Shown: positions 15,295 to 20,971 of the stretch, in pieces
Layout: each line of letters begins with the position of its first letter
Numbering within the stretch: position 1 is the stretch's first letter
Assembly: GCA_036675585.1 (NCBI GenBank)
Contig: JAKFES010000203.1
Span: 1-20,971 of the forward strand
Length of the DNA: 20,971 nt
Origin: Zeimonas sp036675585
GTDB lineage: Bacteria; Pseudomonadota; Gammaproteobacteria; Burkholderiales; Burkholderiaceae_E
Direction of reading: 5' to 3'
Notes under the pieces: model-generated
What the model was told of the DNA's origin: nothing
Databases searched by the model: none
What the model saw: the letters and a program-made list of their open reading frames with translations, nothing else
Made by a program: the position numbers and the translations under genes

Positions 15295-15759
15295 TCAACG
15301 GCCGGCGGCGGCGACCTGCTCGATCGCGCGCACGATGTTCTGGTACCCGGTGCAACGGCACAGGTTTCCTTCGAGGCCTTCGCGGATCTGCGCTTCGGTC
15401 GGACTCGGGTTGTCCTTCAGCAGCTGCACCGCCGACATCACCATGCCCGGCGTGCAGAATCCGCACTGCAGGGCGTGACATTCGTTGAACGCCTTCTGCA
15501 TCGGATGCAGCTCGCCGTTCGACAACCCTTCGATCGTGGTGATCGACGCGCCCTCGGCCTGCACGGCGAGGATCGAACACGACTTGATCGCTCTTCCGTC
15601 GAGATGCACCGTGCATGCACCGCACTGCGCGGTATCGCATCCGACGTGCGTTCCGGTCAGCTGCAGGTGTTCGCGAATGAACTGGACAAGCAGGGTACGA
15701 CGATCGATGCGAGCGGAAACGGGCTTGCCGTTCACCGTCATCGTCACGGTCTGATCCAT
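15295..15759 (-). CDS. coxS: 2x[2Fe-2S] small subunit of molybdenum hydroxylase
   Basis: This 154-residue iron-sulfur subunit relays electrons from the molybdenum site to FAD. The N-terminal plant-type [2Fe-2S] domain has Cys41, Cys46, Cys49 and Cys61 (GCDTAQCGACTVHLDG). The C-terminal helical [2Fe-2S] domain has Cys99, Cys102, Cys134 and Cys136 (QCGFCTPGM, LCRCTGYQNI). All eight ligands are intact. The ATG at 15759 has an ideal AGGAGG just upstream, the strongest site in the cluster, consistent with its being the first gene. The order S-L-M differs from the M-S-L of form I cox operons and agrees with the form II active-site loop in CoxL. Confidence 0.96.
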   Translation of the reverse strand: MDQTVTMTVNGKPVSARIDRRTLLVQFIREHLQLTGTHVGCDTAQCGACTVHLDGRAIKSCSILAVQAEGASITTIEGLSNGELHPMQKAFNECHALQCGFCTPGMVMSAVQLLKDNPSPTEAQIREGLEGNLCRCTGYQNIVRAIEQVAAAGR

Positions 15760-16002
15760 GAATCCTCCTCGAGGGGCGAATGACCCGCCGCCGTGCGGCG
15801 GGATCGGGTTGCATCCGGACCTGCTTCAGCGGCAGGTTCTGTTCACGCCGCCGAGTTGGCGGCGCGTTTCGGTTCCATCATGCCACCATCCGGGCGCGTT
15901 TTGCCACGCTAGAATGCGCCTGCGCCGGAATCGGCCCCTGTGGGTCGGCCTCGCGGCAACCCCCCAAGGCCTCTTCCTACAGAACGTTTTCATCCGAGCA
16001 AC
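15760..16002. promoter_or_regulatory. Divergent coxS/dcd intergenic region with hairpins
   Basis: These 243 bases hold no credible gene and must carry the promoters of the cox operon (minus) and dcd (plus). Two perfect hairpins lie on the coxS side: 15784-15791 with 15795-15802 (8 bp, 3-nt loop) and 15846-15852 with 15858-15864 (7 bp, 5-nt loop). The first is about 15 bases upstream of the coxS ribosome site. On the dcd side TAGAAT (15910-15915) is a good -10 without a matching -35, giving a 5' leader of about 80 bases. No binding site of a known regulator was recognised. Confidence 0.4.
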
Positions 16003-16566
16003 ATGAGCGTCAAGTCCGACCGTTGGATTCGCCGCATGGCGGCACAAGGCATGATCGAGCCCTTCGAGGCCGGACAGGTGCGTACGGCCAACGGCCAGAA
16101 GATCGTCAGCTACGGTACGTCGAGCTATGGATACGACGTGCGCGTCGCCCGCGAGTTCAAGATCTTCACGAACATCAACTCGACGATCGTCGACCCGAAG
16201 AACTTCGACGCCGACTCGTTTGTCGATTTCGCGGGCGATGTCTGCATCATCCCGCCGAACTCGTTCGCGCTCGCACGCACGGTCGAGTACTTCCGGATCC
16301 CGCGCAGTGTGCTGACGATCTGTCTCGGCAAGTCCACGTATGCAAGGTGCGGAATCATCGTCAACGTGACACCGCTCGAGCCGGAGTGGGAAGGGCACGT
16401 CACGCTGGAATTCTCGAACACGACGCCGCTGCCGGCGAAGATCTACGCCGGCGAGGGCTGCGCGCAGGTGATCTTCCTGGAGTCCGACGAAGTCTGCGAA
16501 ACGTCGTATCGCGACCGCGGCGGAAAGTACCAGGGGCAGACGGGCGTGACGCTTCCCAAGACCTGA
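16003..16566 (+). CDS. dcd: dCTP deaminase
   Basis: This 187-residue cytoplasmic enzyme deaminates dCTP to dUTP, feeding dTMP synthesis. Visible marks are the N-terminal MSVKSDRWIRRMA, SYGTSSYGYDVRV at 36-48, the nucleotide-binding GKSTYARCG at 109-117, and PLEPEWEGHVTLEFSNT with catalytic Glu136. The length is typical of the monofunctional family. The ATG at 16003 is chosen from the family N-terminus. It has only a weak ribosome site, and an upstream GTG (15940) would add 21 unrelated residues. It stands alone between the cox operon and the leuA unit. Confidence 0.96.
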   Translation: MSVKSDRWIRRMAAQGMIEPFEAGQVRTANGQKIVSYGTSSYGYDVRVAREFKIFTNINSTIVDPKNFDADSFVDFAGDVCIIPPNSFALARTVEYFRIPRSVLTICLGKSTYARCGIIVNVTPLEPEWEGHVTLEFSNTTPLPAKIYAGEGCAQVIFLESDEVCETSYRDRGGKYQGQTGVTLPKT

Positions 16567-16587
16567 CGCGCCGAGCGCGGCGTCCGG

Positions 16588-16616
16588 TTGCGGCGAGACG
16601 TCAAAGTGGTTATATT
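16588..16616 (+). promoter_or_regulatory. Predicted sigma-70 promoter for leuA leader
   Basis: TTGCGG (16588-16593) and TATATT (16611-16616) are separated by exactly 17 bases. This is the best-formed sigma-70 promoter seen in the window. It lies 22 bases after the dcd stop. Transcription would begin around 16622-16624, at the ATG of the small leader ORF, and yield a leader of about 217 bases before leuA. Confidence 0.6.
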
Positions 16617-16622
16617 TTCCCG

Positions 16623-16763
16623 ATGAGTTCCGACCGCGGCGCCTGCCGCGCCGGCGTGTTCCGCGCCGCTCTCGATCTGCCTGTCCAGGCGTCCGGCAAC
16701 CGGACGCTCGGCGGCCTGCACCTGCTTTCGGTGCTCGGTCCGCTACTGCGCTTCGCGCGCTGA
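16623..16763 (+). CDS. Putative leucine-rich leader peptide upstream of leuA
   Basis: A 46-codon ORF starts where the predicted promoter would place +1, so it would be leaderless. It has no Shine-Dalgarno. Nine of 46 residues are Leu, seven of them in the last 18 (TLGGLHLLSVLGPLLRFAR). One is a CTA codon directly before CTG, and CTA should be rare in such GC-rich DNA. Position before leuA and Leu clustering near the end suggest a leucine-sensing leader peptide. Against this, GC-rich frames are often open by chance, and no classic terminator hairpin with a T run follows. Treat as a candidate. Confidence 0.35.
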   Translation: MSSDRGACRAGVFRAALDLPVQASGNRTLGGLHLLSVLGPLLRFAR

Positions 16764-16832
16764 CACTTCTCCCCCCTCCTTTCCGTTGCAGTTCGTTGCC
16801 TCCCGCGCCTGGCGGGCGAGGCGCTTCAGGAG
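16637..16832 (+). promoter_or_regulatory. Structured leuA 5' leader, candidate attenuator
   Basis: The leader holds a 6-bp hairpin (16637-16642 with 16648-16653), an 8-bp perfect hairpin with a CAA loop (16689-16696 with 16700-16707), and an imperfect stem near 16798-16820 just before the ribosome site. A C-rich, G-poor tract at 16764-16788 follows the leader ORF stop and contains CTCCT (16776-16780), which is complementary to the leuA AGGAG at 16828-16832. These parts could form a translation-coupled or Rho-dependent attenuator. Regulation is inferred, not shown. Confidence 0.35.
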
Positions 16833-16839
16833 CATTCCG

Positions 16840-18384
16840 ATGGCCGACAAGCTGATCATTTTCGACACCACGTTGCGCGACGGCGAGCAGAGCCCGGGCG
16901 CGTCGATGACGCGCGAGGAGAAGCTGCGGCTGGCCAAGCAACTGGAGAAGCTGCGCGTCGACGTGATCGAGGCGGGGTTCGCGGCGTCGTCGAACGGCGA
17001 TTTCGAGGCGGTCCGTGCGATTGCCGGTGCGATCAAGGATTCGACCGTGTGTTCGCTCGCCCGGGCAAACGATCGCGACATCTCGCGCGCGGCCGAAGCG
17101 CTCGAGGGCGCGAAGTCGATGCGCATCCACACGTTCATGGCGACCTCGGCGCTGCACATGGAGAAGAAGCTGCGCATGACGCCCGAGCAGGTGTACGAGC
17201 AGGTGCGCCTGGCCGTGCGCTTCGCGCGCAAGTTCACCGACGACATCGAGTTCTCGCCCGAGGACGCGAGCCGCTCGGACCACGATTTCCTGTGCCGCGT
17301 GCTCGAGGCGGCGATCGCCGAGGGCGCGACCACGATCAACATTCCCGACACGGTCGGCTATGCGGTGCCCGAGGGGTTCGCGCAGCAGATCCGCGGTTTG
17401 CGCGAGCGCGTCCCCAATTCGGACAAGGCGGTCTGGTCGGTGCATTGCCACAACGACCTCGGGATGGCGGTGGCGAATTCGCTCGCCGGGGTCATGGCCG
17501 GAGCCCGCCAGGTCGAGTGCACGATCAACGGGCTCGGCGAACGCGCGGGCAACACGTCGCTCGAAGAGATCGTCATGGCGGTCAAGACCCGGCGCGATTA
17601 TTTCGGGCTCGACGTCGGCGTCGACACCACGCAGATCGTGCCGAGCTCCAAGCTCGTCTCGAGCATCACCGGATTCCCGGTGCAGCCCAACAAGGCGGTC
17701 GTCGGCGCCAACGCGTTCGCGCATGCCTCGGGCATTCACCAGGACGGCGTGCTGAAGAACCGCGACACCTACGAGATCATGCGCGCCGAGGACGTCGGCT
17801 GGACGGCGAACAAGATCGTGCTCGGCAAGTTGTCGGGGCGCAACGCGTTCAAGCAGCGCCTGCATGAGCTGGGCATCACGCTCGATTCCGAGCAGGAAGT
17901 CCAGGCGGCGTTCCAGCGCTTCAAGGACCTGGCCGACCGCAAGGCCGAGATCTTCGACGAGGACATCCAGGCGCTCGTCTCCGACCAGGCGGTGCATCAG
18001 GTGGCCGACGAGCATTACCGGCTGGTCGCGATGACGCAGTCTTCGGAAACCGGCGGCCGCCCGCGTGCGCGCGTGACGATGGGCATCGACGGGACCGAAA
18101 CGGTCAGCGAGGCCACCGGGAACGGCCCCGTCGACGCGACGTTCAAGGCGATCGAGGCGCGCGTGGCCAGCGGCGCCGAGCTCGTCCTGTATTCGGTCAA
18201 CGCGATCACGACCGGCACCGAATCGCAGGGCGAGGTCACGGTCCGGCTGTCGCGCTCGGGGCGTGTCGTCAACGGCGTCGGCGCCGATCCGGACATCATC
18301 GTCGCCTCGGCGAAGGCCTACCTGAACGCGCTGAACAAGCTGCATTCGCGGGTCGAGCGCATCGATCCGCAGGCGGGCGTCTGA
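16840..18384 (+). CDS. leuA: 2-isopropylmalate synthase
   Basis: This 514-residue enzyme joins acetyl-CoA and 2-oxoisovalerate to 2-isopropylmalate, the first committed step of leucine synthesis. The TIM barrel begins FDTTLRDGEQSPGA (Asp9-; Arg13 and metal ligand Asp14). It also holds VHCHNDLGMA with metal ligands His202 and His204, and GLGERAGNTSLEE with Asn238. The C-terminal regulatory domain (about 370-500) that binds leucine for feedback inhibition is complete, and the length matches bacterial LeuA1. The ATG at 16840 has AGGAG 7 bases upstream. rpsO follows after 106 bases. leuA-rpsO-pnp order is familiar from Burkholderiales. Confidence 0.97.
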   Translation: MADKLIIFDTTLRDGEQSPGASMTREEKLRLAKQLEKLRVDVIEAGFAASSNGDFEAVRAIAGAIKDSTVCSLARANDRDISRAAEALEGAKSMRIHTFMATSALHMEKKLRMTPEQVYEQVRLAVRFARKFTDDIEFSPEDASRSDHDFLCRVLEAAIAEGATTINIPDTVGYAVPEGFAQQIRGLRERVPNSDKAVWSVHCHNDLGMAVANSLAGVMAGARQVECTINGLGERAGNTSLEEIVMAVKTRRDYFGLDVGVDTTQIVPSSKLVSSITGFPVQPNKAVVGANAFAHASGIHQDGVLKNRDTYEIMRAEDVGWTANKIVLGKLSGRNAFKQRLHELGITLDSEQEVQAAFQRFKDLADRKAEIFDEDIQALVSDQAVHQVADEHYRLVAMTQSSETGGRPRARVTMGIDGTETVSEATGNGPVDATFKAIEARVASGAELVLYSVNAITTGTESQGEVTVRLSRSGRVVNGVGADPDIIVASAKAYLNALNKLHSRVERIDPQAGV

Positions 18385-18390
18385 ATGCGA

Positions 18391-18490
18391 TAGAATTACC
18401 GGTTTCCCCGGGCGGGTCCGTGCCGGGGGAAAACCGGCACGGCATTGCATCCCGGCGATGCCGCAAGTACTGAAACATCAGGGGAATCCC
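18391..18490 (+). promoter_or_regulatory. rpsO 5' leader with competing hairpins
   Basis: TAGAAT (18391-18396) just after the leuA stop is a possible -10 box, though no -35 fits. Two hairpins that share bases follow. Stem A pairs 18399-18411 with 18423-18437 with small bulges. Stem B is 9 bp perfect, 18418-18426 with 18434-18442 around a GGGAAAA loop. A third weak stem pairs 18441-18445 with 18458-18462. S15 represses its own mRNA through leader structures in several bacteria, so this may be an S15 control site. Stem A might instead be a weak leuA terminator, but it lacks a T run. Confidence 0.45.
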
Positions 18491-18760
18491 ATGGCCATCG
18501 CCAATACCGAGAAGGCGAAGATCGTCGCCGACTTCCAGCGGGCGCGAAACGATACCGGCTCGCCCGAGGTCCAGGTCGCACTGCTTACCGCACGCATCGT
18601 CGATCTCACCGATCACTTCAAGACGCACGCGAAGGATCACCACTCGCGCCGCGGGCTGCTGAAAATGGTCAGCCGGCGTCGCAAGCTGCTCGATTACCTG
18701 AAAGGGAAGAATCCCGCCAGCTACCGCGCGCTCGTCGAGAAACTGGGTCTGCGCGGCTGA
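18491..18760 (+). CDS. rpsO: 30S ribosomal protein S15
   Basis: This 89-residue primary 16S rRNA-binding protein organises the central domain of the 30S subunit. The conserved sequence is plain: NDTGSPEVQVALLTARIVDLTDHF, then the KDHHSRRGLLKMVSRRRKLLDYLK block that binds rRNA. The length is exactly that of bacterial S15. The ATG at 18491 has AGGGGAA upstream at 18480-18486. An in-frame ATG at 18458 would add 11 unrelated residues. It precedes pnp, the usual pairing. Confidence 0.98.
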   Translation: MAIANTEKAKIVADFQRARNDTGSPEVQVALLTARIVDLTDHFKTHAKDHHSRRGLLKMVSRRRKLLDYLKGKNPASYRALVEKLGLRG

Positions 18761-18772
18761 ACCGACCGAGCC

Positions 18773-18801
18773 GAAACCCGCAAGCGAACCTTGCGGGTTT
18801 C
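18773..18801 (+). terminator. 12-bp hairpin between rpsO and pnp
   Basis: Bases 18773-18784 pair perfectly with 18790-18801 around a CGAAC loop, followed by the T-rich TTGCTTCT. This looks like a partial intrinsic terminator or an RNase III processing stem. In E. coli the rpsO-pnp interval has both a terminator and an RNase III site through which PNPase controls its own mRNA. Only 30 bases then remain to the pnp start, so read-through from rpsO probably supplies pnp. Confidence 0.65.
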
Positions 18802-18831
18802 TTGCTTCTGGACTGCTCGAAAGGAAACCAA

Positions 18832-20964
18832 GTGTTTGAAATTGCGAAAAGAACGTTCCAGTGGGGCGCGAATACCGTCACCATCGAAACCGGTGAAGTG
18901 GCCCGGCAGGCATCGGGTTCGGCCCTCGTCACGATGGACGACACCGTCGTCCTCGCCACCGTCGTCGGCGCCCGCACGGCGAAGCCCGGGCAGGATTTCT
19001 TCCCGCTCACCGTCGACTACGTCGAGAAGTTCTATGCCGCGGGCCGCATCCCCGGCGGCTTCTTCAAGCGCGAGGGTCGCCCGACCGAGCGCGAGATCCT
19101 GACCTGTCGCCTGATCGACCGGCCGATCCGCCCGCTGTTCCCCGAGGGCTTCTACAACGAAGTCCAGGTCATCGTGCACGTGATGTCGAGCAACCCGGAG
19201 GTCGACAGCGACATTCCGGCAATGATCGGCACCTCGGCCGCGCTCGCGCTCTCGGGCATTCCCTTCGACGGCCCGATCGGTGCCGCCCGCGTCGGCTACA
19301 TCGACGGCCAGTACGTACTGAATCCGGGCACGTCGCAGATGGAGGCCTCGAAGCTCGACCTCGTCGTCGCCGGAACCGACGCCGCCGTGCTCATGGTGGA
19401 GTCCGAGGCGCACGAACTGCCCGAGGACGTCATGCTCGGCGCCGTCGTGTTCGGACACGAGCAGATGCAGGTCGCCATCAAGGCGATCGACGAGCTGGTC
19501 GAGGAAGCGGGCAAGCCCGCCTGGGACTGGCAGCCCGCCCCGAAGGACACCGCACGGGTGCTGCGCGTCGAGGCGCTCGCCGGCGAGGACATGCGCGCGG
19601 CCTACGGTCTGCGCAACAAGCAGCAGCGCGTGACGCGCATTCGCGAGATCGAGAAGTCGACCATCGAGAAGCTGGTCGCCGAGGCGATCGACGCGGGCGA
19701 GCCTGCGCCGGACCTCAACGCGGTATCGAACATGCTGTTCGACCTGCAGGCGCGCATCGTCCGCCAGCAGGTGCTCTCGGGCGAGGCGCGCATCGACGGG
19801 CGCGACACGCGCACCGTGCGCCCGATCGCGATCCGCACGAGCGTCATGCCGCGCGCACACGGCTCGGCGCTGTTCACGCGCGGCGAGACGCAGGCGATCG
19901 TCATCGCCACGCTCGGCACGTCGCGCGACGAGCAGATCATCGATGCGATCAACGGCGAGTATCGCGAGCGCTTCATGTTCAACTACAACATGCCGCCGTT
20001 CGCCACCGGCGAAACCGGCCGTTTCGGTGCGCCGAAGCGGCGCGAGATCGGGCATGGCAACCTCGCCAAGCGCGCCATCCGGCCGCTGCTGCCGAGCGCC
20101 GAGGAGTTCGCGTATTCGCTGCGTGTCGTCTCGGAGATCACCGAGTCGAACGGCTCGTCCTCGATGGCATCGGTGTGCGGCGGTTGCCTGGCGCTGATGG
20201 ACGCGGGCGTTCCGATCCGTGCGCACGTCGCCGGCATCGCCATGGGGCTGATCAAGGAAGGCAACCGCTTCGCGGTGCTCACCGATATCCTGGGCGACGA
20301 GGATCATCTCGGCGACATGGACTTCAAGGTGGCCGGGACAGCCACCGGCATCACCGCACTGCAGATGGACATCAAGATCCAGGGGATCACGAAGGAGATC
20401 ATGCAGGTCGCGCTCGCGCAGGCGCGAGAGGGCCGCATGCACATCCTGGGCCTGATGCAGCAGGCGATCGGCGGCGCACGCGAGGACCTCTCCGATTTCG
20501 CGCCGCGCATGTACACGATGAAGATCAACCCGGAGCGCATTCGCGACGTGATCGGCAAGGGCGGCGCGACGATCCGCCAGATCACCGAGAGCACCGGCAC
20601 GCAGATCGACATCCAGGACGACGGGTCGATCACGATTGCCGCGGTCGACGGCAATGCCGCCAAACGCGCACAGAAGATCATCGAGGACCTGACGGCCGAG
20701 GTCGAGATCGGTCGCATCTACGACGGCACCGTGCTCAAGATCCTCGACTTCGGCGCCATCGTCCAGGTGATGCCGGGTCGCGACGGACTGTTGCACGTCT
20801 CGCAGATCGCCAACGAGCGTGTGAACCAGGTGTCCGATTACGTCAAGGAAGGCCAGGCGGTGCGTGTGAAGGTCATCGAGGCCGACGACAAGGGTCGCCT
20901 GCGCCTGTCGATGAAGGCGGCCGCGGCCGACGACGCGGCGGCGGGGCAGGCAACGACGGCCTGA
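18832..20964 (+). CDS. pnp: Polyribonucleotide nucleotidyltransferase (PNPase)
   Basis: This 710-residue trimeric 3'-5' phosphorolytic exoribonuclease degrades mRNA, alone or in the degradosome. The two RNase PH domains (about 1-140 and 320-450) flank a helical domain, with FFPLTVDYVEKFYAAGRIPGG and LIDRPIRPLFPEGF in the first. The KH domain has the VIGKGGATIR loop near residue 570. The S1 domain has GAIVQVMPGRDGLLHVSQI near 640-660. The start is GTG at 18832, preceded by AAGGAAA, and gives the family N-terminus MFEIAKRTFQWG. The stop lies 7 bases before the window end, so the gene is complete. Confidence 0.97.
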   Translation: MFEIAKRTFQWGANTVTIETGEVARQASGSALVTMDDTVVLATVVGARTAKPGQDFFPLTVDYVEKFYAAGRIPGGFFKREGRPTEREILTCRLIDRPIRPLFPEGFYNEVQVIVHVMSSNPEVDSDIPAMIGTSAALALSGIPFDGPIGAARVGYIDGQYVLNPGTSQMEASKLDLVVAGTDAAVLMVESEAHELPEDVMLGAVVFGHEQMQVAIKAIDELVEEAGKPAWDWQPAPKDTARVLRVEALAGEDMRAAYGLRNKQQRVTRIREIEKSTIEKLVAEAIDAGEPAPDLNAVSNMLFDLQARIVRQQVLSGEARIDGRDTRTVRPIAIRTSVMPRAHGSALFTRGETQAIVIATLGTSRDEQIIDAINGEYRERFMFNYNMPPFATGETGRFGAPKRREIGHGNLAKRAIRPLLPSAEEFAYSLRVVSEITESNGSSSMASVCGGCLALMDAGVPIRAHVAGIAMGLIKEGNRFAVLTDILGDEDHLGDMDFKVAGTATGITALQMDIKIQGITKEIMQVALAQAREGRMHILGLMQQAIGGAREDLSDFAPRMYTMKINPERIRDVIGKGGATIRQITESTGTQIDIQDDGSITIAAVDGNAAKRAQKIIEDLTAEVEIGRIYDGTVLKILDFGAIVQVMPGRDGLLHVSQIANERVNQVSDYVKEGQAVRVKVIEADDKGRLRLSMKAAAADDAAAGQATTA

Positions 20965-20971
20965 CCGGTCG

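Noticed and set aside
12894..15488. Very long plus-strand open frame (over 850 codons) opposite coxL and coxM
   Set aside because: It is antisense to two clear genes with all catalytic motifs. Its translation is Arg/Val/Asp-rich with no recognisable domain. High GC suppresses stop codons, so such shadows are expected.
8215..15759. Canonical aerobic CO dehydrogenase operon
   Set aside because: The active-site loop is AYRGAGR rather than AYxCSFR and the order is S-L-M rather than M-S-L, so CO as substrate is not supported.
15758..16006. 82-codon plus-strand ORF between coxS and dcd
   Set aside because: It overlaps the starts of both flanking genes, lacks a ribosome site, has no recognisable family and would occupy the needed promoter region.
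1..20971. CRISPR arrays, tRNA or rRNA genes, insertion sequences, phage genes
   Set aside because: No regularly spaced repeats, no tRNA-like cloverleaf or CCA end, no rRNA sequence and no transposase, integrase or phage domain were seen on either strand.

Overview
The window is GC-rich chromosomal DNA, almost certainly from a betaproteobacterium of the order Burkholderiales. The evidence is the neighbourhood of metG next to a divergent apbC, a DUF3460-type small gene in front of scpA, leuA followed by rpsO and pnp, and high GC at third codon positions. The genus cannot be set from the sequence alone. No tRNA, rRNA, CRISPR array, transposase, integrase or phage gene was seen.

Layout. (1) 1-2320, minus strand: a DUF3460 small gene, scpA (chromosome condensation) and murB (peptidoglycan precursor synthesis), tightly packed. 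Beyond murB lies a 22-bp perfect inverted repeat. (2) 2419-2925, plus: a two-repeat BamE/SmpA-like lipoprotein, converging on metG (2955-5078, minus). (3) 5234-6322, plus: apbC, an Fe-S carrier ATPase divergent from metG. (4) 6352-8212, plus: a FecCD/BtuC-type permease and its ATPase, with no binding protein. (5) 8215-15759, minus: a seven-gene molybdenum hydroxylase cluster of the aerobic CO dehydrogenase family, in transcription order coxS, coxL, coxM, MoxR ATPase (coxD), VWA protein (coxE), coxG, then an xdhC-type cofactor gene. (6) 16003-16566: dcd. (7) 16840-20964: leuA, rpsO and pnp, with structured leaders before leuA and rpsO and a strong hairpin before pnp.

How the genes work together. 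The flanks are housekeeping: cell wall, condensin, protein and Fe-S biogenesis, dUTP supply, leucine, ribosome and RNA decay. The accessory part is the block between apbC and dcd. The hydroxylase would have a 2x[2Fe-2S] small subunit, an FAD subunit and a molybdopterin catalytic subunit. It would be matured by the MoxR/VWA pair and XdhC, and docked to the membrane by CoxG. The catalytic subunit carries AYRGAGR instead of the AYxCSFR loop of true CO dehydrogenase, and the gene order is S-L-M rather than M-S-L. Both point to a form II enzyme whose substrate is not established. The orphan permease/ATPase pair may supply molybdate or another metal, but this is inference.

The most interesting points are the form II enzyme with a full maturation and membrane-docking set, the transporter pair beside it, the leuA leader (good promoter, Leu-rich small ORF starting at the predicted +1, hairpins, C-rich tract), the mutually exclusive hairpins before rpsO, and the long inverted repeat after murB.
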